Source of the DNA: Propylenella binzhouense | GTDB taxonomy: Bacteria; Pseudomonadota; Alphaproteobacteria; Rhizobiales; Afifellaceae | Direction of reading: 5' to 3' | Assembly (NCBI RefSeq): GCF_009866965.1 | Contig: NZ_SPKJ01000024.1 | Span: 1-46,904 of the forward strand | Length of the DNA: 46,904 nt | In this document: positions 23,453 through 31,785 of the stretch, in pieces | How positions within the stretch are numbered: the stretch's first letter is position 1 | How the letters are laid out: the number at the start of each line of letters is the position of its first letter | Made by a program: the position numbers and the translations under genes | The notes under the pieces: generated by a model | The model's input: the letters and a program-made list of their open reading frames with translations, nothing else | What the model was told of the DNA's origin: nothing | The model's database searches: none

Positions 23453-24814
23453 TCAGCTCACCCGGTTGGCCGCGATCGTGAGGTGGGGGAAGGCGCCGGC
23501 CGCCGCCGCAGCGAGATCGGGCGTGACCGCATCGGCCCAGCGCATGCCGAGAATGCCGCCCTGCGTCGCCCCGGAGACGAGATTGTTCGCGACGAGCGCC
23601 GCGCCGGCGCCTTCCACGACGCTGACGGCGATGCCGATCCGCACGCGCCGGATCGTGTTGCCGGTCGCGGTCACGTCGCGGAGATAGGGCCCCCAGCCGA
23701 GCTGCAGCCCGAGCCAGGCGTTCTCGACCACATTGCCGGTGATCGCCATGTCGGCTTCTGCCGAAATTCCCGCCCCGGATGGCTCGCCGCCGTTCGGCAG
23801 CCGCGTGTGGCCGCGGATGTTGCGGACGACGTTGCCCGAGCAGGTCCCGAGCCTGCCGCCATATTCGAGGAAGTTCGCGAACGAGATGCCGACGGCGGCA
23901 TCGTCCACGAGATTGTTCGCGACGATCGCGCCCTCGAAGGCGAATTCGACATAGAGCGCGGTCTCGCCGGAGCGGGTCAGGATGTTGCCGGTGACCTGCA
24001 GGTTGTCGGACGAGAAGCAGCGGATTGCGGAGAAGTCGCAATCGTCGACGCGGTTGTCGGCGACGACGACGCCGTTCGCCTTGGCGAGGTTGATGCCGTT
24101 GCCATGCTGGCCGGTGCCGCCGGACCGGGCGCGGATCCGGCTCACCCGGTTGCCGCGCACGATCGTGTCGTCCGCCCCCGCATCGAGCCGCTGGACGAGG
24201 ATGCCGCCGTCGCCGCAATCGGCGACGACGTTGCCGGCGACGGTGAGGCCGCGCGAATCGACGAGGTCGATCCCGGCGGCGCGCACCGCGCCGACGCGCG
24301 TGCCCTCGATGCGCCCGGCGCAGCCCGTCAGCGCTATGCCCGCGCCGGCGCTCGCCGCGACGTCGCAATCGTCGATGGCGAGGTCGCCCACGTCCCGGCA
24401 GTCGACGAGCGCCTTCACGTCGCCGCCGAGCGGCCGGTCGCCGCCTTCGATCGAAAGCCCCTGCAGCCGGCATCGCCTGGTATGCGCGGCCCTGAGCATG
24501 TGGCGGCCGCCGCCGAACACCAGCCGGGTCTCGCCCGGAATGCCGATGATGTGGGCGCTCGGGGTGAGGTCGATCTCGGCGATCTCGTAGCGGCCCGGCG
24601 GCATGAAGACCGGCCGGCCGGTGGCCTCCGCCCGCACCAGCGCGTCGCGCAGCGCCGCGCTCTGGTCGCGGCCGGCATTGGGCCTGACGGCCTCGCCGGG
24701 GTCGAACGTGCCCCTGATGTCGGCGATCCTCGAGCCGGCGCTGCTCGCGCCCGCCGCCGCGGGACCGAGGCACAATCCGGCGACGAGCGCGCGTCGGCTG
24801 AGATGAACGGACAT
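23453..24814 (-). CDS. Tat-exported right-handed beta-helix repeat protein (TIGR03808-like)
   Basis: Protein of 453 aa with an N-terminal twin-arginine signal (LSRRALVAGLCLGPAAAG, residues about 5-22), then a pectate-lyase-like start (DQSAALRDALVRAEATGRPV, PPGRYEIAEID), then many beta-helix coils marked by NxV/NxI turns such as VAGNVVADC, VRGNRVSRI, VADNRVDDC, VTGNILTRS and ITGNVVENA. It resembles the TIGR03808 family (Tat-translocated repeat protein of unknown function, typical of Hyphomicrobiales). No lyase catalytic residues were recognised. ATG 24814 places the RR motif correctly. An upstream ATG at 24832 is possible, and neither has a strong ribosome site. Confidence 0.87.
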   Translation of the reverse strand: MSVHLSRRALVAGLCLGPAAAGASSAGSRIADIRGTFDPGEAVRPNAGRDQSAALRDALVRAEATGRPVFMPPGRYEIAEIDLTPSAHIIGIPGETRLVFGGGRHMLRAAHTRRCRLQGLSIEGGDRPLGGDVKALVDCRDVGDLAIDDCDVAASAGAGIALTGCAGRIEGTRVGAVRAAGIDLVDSRGLTVAGNVVADCGDGGILVQRLDAGADDTIVRGNRVSRIRARSGGTGQHGNGINLAKANGVVVADNRVDDCDFSAIRCFSSDNLQVTGNILTRSGETALYVEFAFEGAIVANNLVDDAAVGISFANFLEYGGRLGTCSGNVVRNIRGHTRLPNGGEPSGAGISAEADMAITGNVVENAWLGLQLGWGPYLRDVTATGNTIRRVRIGIAVSVVEGAGAALVANNLVSGATQGGILGMRWADAVTPDLAAAAAGAFPHLTIAANRVS

Positions 24815-24830
24815 TGCCGTGTGATGCCGC

Positions 24831-24858
24831 ATCCGGCGCGCGGATGCATGCGCCGGAT
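24831..24858 (-). terminator. 9-bp hairpin after meaB
   Basis: ATCCGGCGC (24831-24839) and GCGCCGGAT (24850-24858) form a perfect stem around a 10-base loop, beginning 10 bases after the meaB stop on the minus strand. There is no T run. It overlaps the 5' leader of the beta-helix gene, so it could end the hydrolase-P450-meaB transcript. Confidence 0.45.
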
Positions 24859-24868
24859 TAGGACATCG

Positions 24869-25900
24869 TTAACCGCCGCGGTTCTGCCCGCGCGCGCCGA
24901 GCAGGGAGGCGACCGCCTCCTCGACTGCGGCCGGCGCGGTCGTGCGTCCGTCCGCCACCGCCTGCTCGAGCCCGCGGAGCGCCGCCCTCTGCGCGGGCGG
25001 GACGAGCGCCTGCCGCATCCGCTCGTCGAGAAGGCTTCGGAACCAGCGCACGGACTGCTCGGCGCGGCGTGCCGCGAGCGAGCCGTCGGCGCGCCGGCGC
25101 GCGGCGATGTCCCGGATCGCCGCCCAGAACGCCTCGATGCCGATGCCCGCGAGGCCGGACAAGGTGAGGACCGGCGGCGCCTCGCCGGTCCGGGAGAACA
25201 GGATGCGGAGTGCCGCCCGGTACTCGGCGGCGGCCGCACCGGCGCGCGCGGCGTTCTCGCCCTCCGCCTTGTTGATGGCGATGAGGTCGGCGAGCTCCAG
25301 GAGGCCCTTCTTGATGCCCTGCAGCTCGTCGCCGGCGCCCGGGAGCATGAGCGCCACGAACACGTCGACCATGTCGGCGACCACGGTCTCGGACTGGCCG
25401 ACCCCGACTGTCTCCACCACCACGACGTCGAAGCCCGCGGCCTCGCAGAGGAGAAGCGCCTCGCGGGTCTTGCTCGCGACGCCGCCGAGCGTGCCGGCCG
25501 CGGGCGAAGGGCGGATGAAGGCGTTCGGGTCGACGGCGAGCTTCGCCATCCGCGTTTTGTCGCCGAGGATCGAGCCGCCGGTCCGGCGCGAGGAGGGATC
25601 GACCGCGAGCACGGCCAGGCGGTGGCCGGCGCCGGTCAGCATGGTGCCGAAGGCTTCGACGAGCGTGGACTTGCCGACCCCCGGCACGCCGGTCAGGCCG
25701 ATGCGGACAGCCTGCCCCGTCCGGGGGAGCAGCCGCTCGAGGAGCGATGCTGCCGCGATCCTGTGGTCCGCGCGGCGCGATTCGACGAGGGTGATCGCGC
25801 GTGCGAGCGCGGCACGCGAACCGGCCGCCACGCCTTCCGCAAGCGCGCCGACATCGGGTCCGGTCGGGGCCGGCCCGGCCGGATCGCGCCTATCCCGCAT
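24869..25900 (-). CDS. meaB: MeaB/ArgK-family G-protein chaperone
   Basis: P-loop GTPase of 343 aa in the MeaB/ArgK group, which protects and loads cobalamin into methylmalonyl-CoA mutase or related B12 mutases. Walker A is GVPGVGKS at residues 71-78. [47 protein letters not shown] (switch region), and INKAEGENA (NKxD equivalent, here NKAE) follow in family order. It overlaps the end of the P450 gene by 11 bases and so ends a tightly packed three-gene operon. No mutase gene is in the window, which is the usual partner. Confidence 0.92.
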   Translation of the reverse strand: MRDRRDPAGPAPTGPDVGALAEGVAAGSRAALARAITLVESRRADHRIAAASLLERLLPRTGQAVRIGLTGVPGVGKSTLVEAFGTMLTGAGHRLAVLAVDPSSRRTGGSILGDKTRMAKLAVDPNAFIRPSPAAGTLGGVASKTREALLLCEAAGFDVVVVETVGVGQSETVVADMVDVFVALMLPGAGDELQGIKKGLLELADLIAINKAEGENAARAGAAAAEYRAALRILFSRTGEAPPVLTLSGLAGIGIEAFWAAIRDIAARRRADGSLAARRAEQSVRWFRSLLDERMRQALVPPAQRAALRGLEQAVADGRTTAPAAVEEAVASLLGARGQNRGG

Positions 25901-27290
25901 CGGTCGCCGCCGCTCCGTCCCGGCGCCTCACGGTGAGCCTTATGCCGTTCGCGGAGCGGAGCGTCAGCCGCCCGATCGGCTCCGGCACATGGCCTTCGAC
26001 GGGCGCGAAGCGGAAGTCGCGGCAGAGCGCGGCGATGATCAGCACCGCCTCCTGCATGGCGAAGGACGCGCCGAGGCAGACGCGCGGTCCGGCGCTGAAG
26101 GGAAGATAGGCGCAGCGCACCGATTCCTTCGTCTCCGCCCGCTGGAACCGGTCCGGATCGAACACGTCGGGCCGGTCCCAGAGCCGCCGGTGCCGGTGCA
26201 GCATCCAGGGCGCGATCATGACGACGGAGCGCGGCGGCAGGACCTTGTCCCGCATCGTCTCGCGGCGCGTCGCGTCGCGCCCGTAGAGATAGACGGGTGG
26301 ATAGAGCCGGAGCGTCTCGCGGAAGACGTCGCGCGCGAAGCGCAGCTTCCGCATGTCGGAAAATTCCGGCTTGCGGTCGCCGAAGGCGGCGGCGGCCTCG
26401 CGATGGAGCCTGTCCTGCACGTCCGGCCGCATGGCGATCAGGTAGAGCGCCCAGGCGAGCGCCGAGGCCGAGGTCTCGTGGCCGGCCAGGAACAGCACAC
26501 CGACCTCGTCGACGAGCTCCCTGCGGCTGAACCGCTTGCCGGTCTCCGGATCCTGCGCATCGAGGAGGGAGGCCAGGATGTCGCGCCCGGGCACCGGAGC
26601 GCCGGCCGCCCTTGCGGCAAGGCGCTCGTCGATCGCCTGCTCCAGCAGCCTGCGGATCACGCGGCCGGCGCGGGCGGCGCGCCAATAGCCCGGGAAGATC
26701 AGCGCCGGCAGCCCCGCCATCGCCCAGAGGCCCTGGACATAGGCGAGTTCCTGGAACTTTCCGAACGAGCGGAAGATGAGCTCGGCCTCGTGCCGCTGGA
26801 ACGGACGCGAGAAGATCGTCCGGAAGATGATGTCGGCGGTCACGTGCGTGGTCTCGACGTCGATCGCGACCGGCTCTCCCGGCGCGGCACGGCCAAGCCT
26901 GTCGGCCATCGCGTCGACCGCGTCGCGCATGAGCGTGAAGACGTCCTGCACGCGTGCGGCCTCGAAGGCGGGGTTCAGCATCCGGCGCTGCCTTCGCCAG
27001 GCCTCGCCGTTGGCGATGAAGATGCCGTTCCCGATCAGCGAATCGAGCATCCTGCCCATCGAGTCGCTCTTCGGGAAATGCTCGGCGTCGGTGACGAGGA
27101 CGCGGTCTATGAGCTCGGCCTCATTGACGAAGTAGACGCTGCGGAGCGGCGTCCAGATCCGGCCCATGCGCATCCCGTAGCTGCGCTCGTAGACGACGGA
27201 AAGCGCCGAATGGCGGACCTTGCCGAGGCGCGCCAGGAGCGAGAGCTTCCTTTCCTGGGCCGGCGGCTTGGGCGGGCAGAACTCGGTCAT
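25890..27290 (-). CDS. Cytochrome P450
   Basis: Soluble bacterial heme-thiolate monooxygenase of 466 aa. Motifs are intact: I-helix [11 protein letters not shown] with the oxygen-activating Thr near 273, ExxR as ETLR near 328, FDPDRF, and the heme loop [10 protein letters not shown] with the ligand Cys near 405. No fused reductase or ferredoxin domain is visible and none is adjacent, so redox partners are encoded elsewhere. ATG 27290 overlaps the stop of the preceding hydrolase by 4 bases, and its own stop overlaps meaB by 11 bases. The substrate is unknown; the hydrophobic FPGYW-containing F/G region suggests a lipophilic one. Confidence 0.92.
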   Translation of the reverse strand: MTEFCPPKPPAQERKLSLLARLGKVRHSALSVVYERSYGMRMGRIWTPLRSVYFVNEAELIDRVLVTDAEHFPKSDSMGRMLDSLIGNGIFIANGEAWRRQRRMLNPAFEAARVQDVFTLMRDAVDAMADRLGRAAPGEPVAIDVETTHVTADIIFRTIFSRPFQRHEAELIFRSFGKFQELAYVQGLWAMAGLPALIFPGYWRAARAGRVIRRLLEQAIDERLAARAAGAPVPGRDILASLLDAQDPETGKRFSRRELVDEVGVLFLAGHETSASALAWALYLIAMRPDVQDRLHREAAAAFGDRKPEFSDMRKLRFARDVFRETLRLYPPVYLYGRDATRRETMRDKVLPPRSVVMIAPWMLHRHRRLWDRPDVFDPDRFQRAETKESVRCAYLPFSAGPRVCLGASFAMQEAVLIIAALCRDFRFAPVEGHVPEPIGRLTLRSANGIRLTVRRRDGAAATDAG

Positions 27291-28552
27291 CGGCGGAAGA
27301 GCTTCAGCCCGGCATAGTCCTTGACCCCCTGCCGGTGCGCGTACCGCCCCGGCAGCGTCAGCGGGCCGGCCGTGATCGCGAAGAAGTCGTACTCGCCCCG
27401 CCGGTCGCCCGCCATCAGATACTGGAAATGCATGCGCGCCCAGTCGCGCTTGATGCGCGCATAGGTCTTCGCCTCGATGATCTCGGCCATCCGCATGTTG
27501 AGGAGCTTCGGCCAGGCTTCGCGCCCGTCCGGCCGGACGAAGGAGGGATCGAAGATCCGCACCGGATCGACCATCGCGTAGCAGGCGCCGTCGGTCGGCG
27601 CGGAAAAGTCGAGCCAGGGCACGTCGCTCGATGCGAGCTCGCGGACCTCGCGGCGGAACCGCTCGGCTTCCGGCATCAGGCTCAGCATGGAGACCGTCGT
27701 GCCGAGCGTGAGCACCGCCAGCCGGGTGTCCTTCCCGGCGATGCCGGGATCGATCCGCAAGGCTCGGGCCGCGGCCGAAACGGCGAGCGGCGTGCCGAGG
27801 CTGTGCCCGACGACGAGCACCTCGTCGGCGTCGCCGGAATTCACCGCCTCCACGATCATTCGCGCGAAGGCGTCCCGGCGGTCCTCCAGCCCGGCCACCC
27901 GGTCCCGTGCATCGCGCACCGTGAACGCGTAGATGCGGCCGAGCCAGTAGACGTTGAGCCGCTTCTCGTAGCGGTGTCCGAGCACGAGCACGGCCGCCAC
28001 CGCGGCGAGCGAGGCGGCCCACCGCAGAGGTTCGGGCGTCCCGAAGGCGGCGAGTGCCGTCCAGATGCACCAGGCTGCGAGCACGGCCAGCGCGACCTGG
28101 AGCAGGATGTAGAGGGCCGCGAGCGAGCCTGTGATCGCGAGCGGCCAGCTGATCCTGCCCGAGCGGCCGATGACGCCCGTGCGCATCATCGTCCAGTAGG
28201 CCCAGAGGGAATCGAGCCAGATCCGGACCTGGCTGCGCGGCCAGTGCGCCCGTATGATGTCGTCCCAGCGCAGGAAGTCGTAGCGGGTCTCCGTCGGCAT
28301 CCCGCCGATCTCGGCCTTGACCGTCCAGGTCTGGACCAGCGGGTCCGTCGTCTTCCTTCGTCCGACCTCGATCCGCTCGCCGGTGGCTTCCGCGCGTCGC
28401 GCGGCTTCGGATCGGTACAGCCGGTGATAGAAGGCGGGTCCGCGCGGATCGAACCCGCTCAGATAGAGAACGTGCCGCCGCCGGACGCGGGCAAGCGTCG
28501 TCTCGGCGCTGTCCGGATCGCGGTCCGGGGCGACGACGGCGCGCTCGTTCAT
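27287..28552 (-). CDS. Membrane-anchored alpha/beta-hydrolase-like protein
   Basis: Protein of 421 aa. The N-terminal part opens with VLYLSGFDPRGPAFYH. Two hydrophobic segments lie near residues 135-165 and 170-195. The nucleophile elbow VVGHSLGTPLAV has Ser near 251, and the C-terminal domain contains TDGACYAMVDPVRIFDPS. The GHSLG elbow marks a serine hydrolase or esterase/lipase. Its Asp and His partners cannot be fixed by eye. ATG 28552 is assumed. A GTG at 28564 would add four residues and neither start has a clear ribosome site. It overlaps the P450 gene by 4 bases, so it is translationally coupled and likely supplies or processes the P450 substrate. Confidence 0.78.
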   Translation of the reverse strand: MNERAVVAPDRDPDSAETTLARVRRRHVLYLSGFDPRGPAFYHRLYRSEAARRAEATGERIEVGRRKTTDPLVQTWTVKAEIGGMPTETRYDFLRWDDIIRAHWPRSQVRIWLDSLWAYWTMMRTGVIGRSGRISWPLAITGSLAALYILLQVALAVLAAWCIWTALAAFGTPEPLRWAASLAAVAAVLVLGHRYEKRLNVYWLGRIYAFTVRDARDRVAGLEDRRDAFARMIVEAVNSGDADEVLVVGHSLGTPLAVSAAARALRIDPGIAGKDTRLAVLTLGTTVSMLSLMPEAERFRREVRELASSDVPWLDFSAPTDGACYAMVDPVRIFDPSFVRPDGREAWPKLLNMRMAEIIEAKTYARIKRDWARMHFQYLMAGDRRGEYDFFAITAGPLTLPGRYAHRQGVKDYAGLKLFRR

Positions 28553-28667
28553 TGCGACCGGCACGGGAAGGGCGGCATCATGCCCTTCGCTTACCAGAAC
28601 GGCACACGCTCACAAAGCCGGGTGGGGCGCCGCTCCGGCGGACAGGGCAGGTGGTCCGGCGCCGTTC

Positions 28668-29819
28668 CTACAGGAAGCGCACGGGGCTCCCGAGCTCGAC
28701 GCCGGGGAACACGGTCTCCGCGACCACCTGCGGGCTCACTTCGAACATGTCCCGGATCAGCCAGCCGAGATAGCGCCTGACGTCGTCCGTCGGCATCAGG
28801 TCGCGGTCGTCGAGAAGATTGCCCTCGGCGAGCCCGGGCCAGCGCGTCGTCAGAACTTTGCCGCCCGCGCCGCCGGCAATCGCACCGCCGGCGACGATCA
28901 TGGCGCCGCCGGTGCCGTGGTCGGTCCCCAGATTGCCGTTGAGGCGGACCGTCCGCCCGAACTCGCTGACGGCCACCACCGTGGTGCGCGCCCAATCGGG
29001 GCCGAGCCTGTCGCGCAGGGCCGTGACGGCGACGTTGAGGCTCTTCAGCGGCGCGCGGATGGTGACGTCCTGGCCGATATGGGTGTCCCATGCCGGCAGC
29101 GAGAAGACGGCGATCCGCGACGAATCGGCGAGCGCGCGCCCGGCGAGGTCGGCAAGCGCCTGCAGGCCCCTGACCCGGTCCGCCTCCTCGCTTCCGCCTT
29201 CATCGTCCGCCGCCGCCATCGCCTCCGCGAAGGCTCCGGAGAAGGTCGCGTCGTCGTGGTAGAGCGCCTGCAGCCAGCGCGCGTTCTCCTGGACGGTCGA
29301 GACCCGCGTGTTGGGGCGCCAGCTTCGGACCGGCGCCTCCCCGCTGAGGATCAGCGAGGGCAGATCGGAGACGTCGAGCGCGGTCGCCTGGCCCTCCGGG
29401 AGCTTGGTCAGGAGCCGGTTCAGCCAGCCGTCGTTCTCGGGCCGCCCCTCGCCGCCGGTCTCGAGAATGTCCTGCCCCTCGAAATGCGACCGGCTGCGGT
29501 AGGGGGTCGATACCGAATGCACGATCGCCATCTCGCCCTTCCGGTAGAGGGCGGCGAGATCCGCGAGTTCCTCGCGCACGCCGAAATGTCCGTCGAGGTC
29601 GATCAGCCCGTTGTCCGGCGTGCGCGCGCGGTCGCCGCGCAAGGCATGGAAGGCCGGGTCGCCGTAGGGCTGGATCGCCTCGAGCGAATCCATCGCGCCG
29701 CGGAGGATGATCACGACCAGCCGGTTGTCGGTCGCCGCCTGGGCGAGCGTCAGCTTCGGCGAGGCGACGGTGATCCCGCATCCGAACAGGCCACCGAGCA
29801 CGGTCCTGCGTGTGATCAT
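28668..29819 (-). CDS. DUF1501 Tat-exported protein
   Basis: Protein of 383 aa with a twin-arginine signal (ITRRTVLGGLFGCG, residues 2-15) and a DUF1501 body related to the alkaline-phosphatase/sulfatase fold. Family motifs are VVIILRGAMDSLEAIQPYGDP, STPYRSRSHFEGQDILETG, VFSLPAWDTHIGQ, TTVVAVSEFGRT and GTDHGTGGAMIVAGG. The His/Asp pattern suggests metal binding, though the reaction is not established. It starts 3 bases after the DUF1800 gene, the arrangement found in many bacteria, so the two proteins probably act together outside the cytoplasm. Confidence 0.92.
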   Translation of the reverse strand: MITRRTVLGGLFGCGITVASPKLTLAQAATDNRLVVIILRGAMDSLEAIQPYGDPAFHALRGDRARTPDNGLIDLDGHFGVREELADLAALYRKGEMAIVHSVSTPYRSRSHFEGQDILETGGEGRPENDGWLNRLLTKLPEGQATALDVSDLPSLILSGEAPVRSWRPNTRVSTVQENARWLQALYHDDATFSGAFAEAMAAADDEGGSEEADRVRGLQALADLAGRALADSSRIAVFSLPAWDTHIGQDVTIRAPLKSLNVAVTALRDRLGPDWARTTVVAVSEFGRTVRLNGNLGTDHGTGGAMIVAGGAIAGGAGGKVLTTRWPGLAEGNLLDDRDLMPTDDVRRYLGWLIRDMFEVSPQVVAETVFPGVELGSPVRFL

Positions 29820-29822
29820 GGC

Positions 29823-31169
29823 CTATCTCCTGTTGAAGGCAGGGCTGGCGAGGGCGAGGAAGATGCCCTGCTCCCGCGTCGGCGCGGTCGCGATCACGCG
29901 CAGCATCTCGTCGGAAGCCGACGATCCGAGCGTCTCCTTGGCGAAGGTCACCGGGTCCCGGTTGCGGCCGAGCTGGTGGGCCGCATAGAGCAGCCAGTTG
30001 AGGCGTGTCGTCAGCATCAGGCCGTTCAGCCATTGCGCGTTGGTGTCCGGCCAGCCGTCCGGCTGGCTCGCCATCCAGAGCGGCTGCAGCATGCTGCGCA
30101 TCCCGGCGACCGTCCAGGGATTGTCGCGCGGCCCGTCCGGAACCGGGTCGGCGAGCTTCGCAGGATCCGGGTCGAGCGCCCTCAGCGTGGAGATGACCAG
30201 GTCGAAGGGCGACTTCACCTTCGAGCCGAAGGCGGTCCAGGCCTCCTCCAACCCGACGAGCGCCTCGTAGACCGGCATGAGCGCGCCGTCATGCTCGATG
30301 AACGCCTTCTCGAGGGCGGCGACCGTCTGCTCGGGCGGGTCGTCGGCTACGAAATGCCGCGCGAGCTTGGTCGCGACGAAGCGGGCGGTCGCGGGATGCC
30401 GCGCTATGTCGCGGAGCGCCGTCTCGGCATCCTCCGGCGAGGCTTCCGGTCCGGAATAGGTCTTGCCGAGAACGGTCTTCGGTCCGGGCTCGGCCGCCGC
30501 GATCGCGAAGCGGGCGAGGCCCGTGTCCCGTGCCACGGTCCAGCCGCTCAGGACGAGCGCGAGCTGCACGACGTCGTTCTGGTTGTAGCCGCCCTCCACG
30601 CCGAGGCTGTGCAGCTCGAGAATCTCGCGGGCGAGGTTCTCGTTGTAGCCGCGGCCGGTCCTGCGTCCCGCCCGCGAGTTCGGTCCGATCGAGGTCACCT
30701 GGTTCAGGTAGTACATCATGATCGGGTGCAGGCTGGTCGCCACCAGCATGTCGGCGAAGGAGCCCTTGACGTGGGGGCGGATCGCCTCGACCTGGTAGGG
30801 GCCGACCCAGCCGGCAAGCGGCACCTTCGCGCTCACCGTGAAGTGGTTGGTCCAGAACGCGACCAGCCGCTCGAAGAACGGGGAGGGGCTCTCCACGACG
30901 GCGGTGACGTAGGTATGCTGCTCTTCCGTGCGCGCGGCGGTCAGCTTGAGGCGCGCGGCCATCTGCGCTTCCGGATTGTCCTTCTGGCCCTGCACCTCGC
31001 GGATGAAGGCGAGGATGCGCTCCGGGCTCCTCATGCCGGCGAGCGCTTCCGGAACGGGCTCGGCGTCCGCGAGCTGCCGCATCAGCGAGGCCGCGCCCGG
31101 CGGCGGCACGACGCCGGGCGAAAGGCCGTAGCCGAATCGGATCGCGGCGACATCGGGCATGCTCACCAT
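29823..31169 (-). CDS. DUF1800 family protein
   Basis: Protein of 448 aa of the DUF1800 family. It is largely alpha-helical, with motifs VAFWTNHFTVSAKVPLAGW, LHPIMMYYLNQ, GYNENLAREILELHSLGV and YTPYEALVGLE-like segments. Function is unknown; this family is usually encoded directly upstream of a DUF1501 protein, as here (3-base gap). No signal peptide is evident. ATG 31169 is used, with GGGAG about 6 bases upstream. ATG 31160 (MPDVAAI) is an alternative. Upstream about 190 bp without a gene separates it from the PilZ gene on the same strand. Confidence 0.9.
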   Translation of the reverse strand: MVSMPDVAAIRFGYGLSPGVVPPPGAASLMRQLADAEPVPEALAGMRSPERILAFIREVQGQKDNPEAQMAARLKLTAARTEEQHTYVTAVVESPSPFFERLVAFWTNHFTVSAKVPLAGWVGPYQVEAIRPHVKGSFADMLVATSLHPIMMYYLNQVTSIGPNSRAGRRTGRGYNENLAREILELHSLGVEGGYNQNDVVQLALVLSGWTVARDTGLARFAIAAAEPGPKTVLGKTYSGPEASPEDAETALRDIARHPATARFVATKLARHFVADDPPEQTVAALEKAFIEHDGALMPVYEALVGLEEAWTAFGSKVKSPFDLVISTLRALDPDPAKLADPVPDGPRDNPWTVAGMRSMLQPLWMASQPDGWPDTNAQWLNGLMLTTRLNWLLYAAHQLGRNRDPVTFAKETLGSSASDEMLRVIATAPTREQGIFLALASPAFNRR

Positions 31170-31356
31170 GAGCGGCTCCCACTCTCCGGGCGCGCAGTCT
31201 GGCCCCCCGGCACGCGGACCATTCCGCAGCGCAGCAAAGCAATGCTGTTTGGCCGAAATGTGGTCGTGGCCGGCGCCCGGGAGCCGTTTGCGGCGGCGGG
31301 CCGGCAGCCCTGTCCGCCAGGGAGCCTCCGGCCGTCCGCCGGGCCGGCTTCGCGGC

Positions 31357-31644
31357 TCAGAGATCGCGTGTCTGCGGCCGGCCCTCGCCCGTGAAGCGCA
31401 CGCCGGCCTCCAGCCCGTTCTGCCAGGCGAGCTCGGCCGGAACGATGCGGCGCTCGCCCGGGATGAAGATTTCGAAGGCGGAAGGAAGCTGCGTGAAGGC
31501 GCCGAACTTGAGCCGCGCGCCGTGGCCGCTCATGTCGCGGATCAGGCAGTCCAGCACCAGCCGGTCGGAAAGGACGATCCGTCCGGCCTTCAGCGTGCGG
31601 TGCCGCTCCTCCTCCCGTCCGTTCGCGTCTTCGCGTCCGTTCAC
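31357..31644 (-). CDS. Single-domain PilZ protein
   Basis: Short PilZ-domain protein of 95 aa, a possible cyclic-di-GMP receptor. It shows basic N-terminal residues (GREEERHRTLKAGRIVL), the D-x-S-x-x-G motif in RDMSGHGARL near residues 46-55, and the closing GVRF strand. The REEER/RHR segment could supply the RxxxR ligand-binding motif, but its register is uncertain. GTG 31644 was chosen because CCTCCT at 31652-31657 gives a perfect AGGAGG 7 bases upstream. An in-frame TTG at 31725 would add 27 low-complexity residues. It stands alone between DUF1800 and dctM. Confidence 0.82.
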   Translation of the reverse strand: MNGREDANGREEERHRTLKAGRIVLSDRLVLDCLIRDMSGHGARLKFGAFTQLPSAFEIFIPGERRIVPAELAWQNGLEAGVRFTGEGRPQTRDL

Positions 31645-31785
31645 GTCGAAACCTCCTGCCGCCACGAGCGCGCGGGCCCGAACCGTGCGGGGCGATCCTG
31701 ATCCGGAGGGGTTAACGGACGGCAAAATCGATGAAATTCCAGCGCCGTGCGCGCCGGCGACGCGCCCGGGCCCGTCCTCCTGCCG

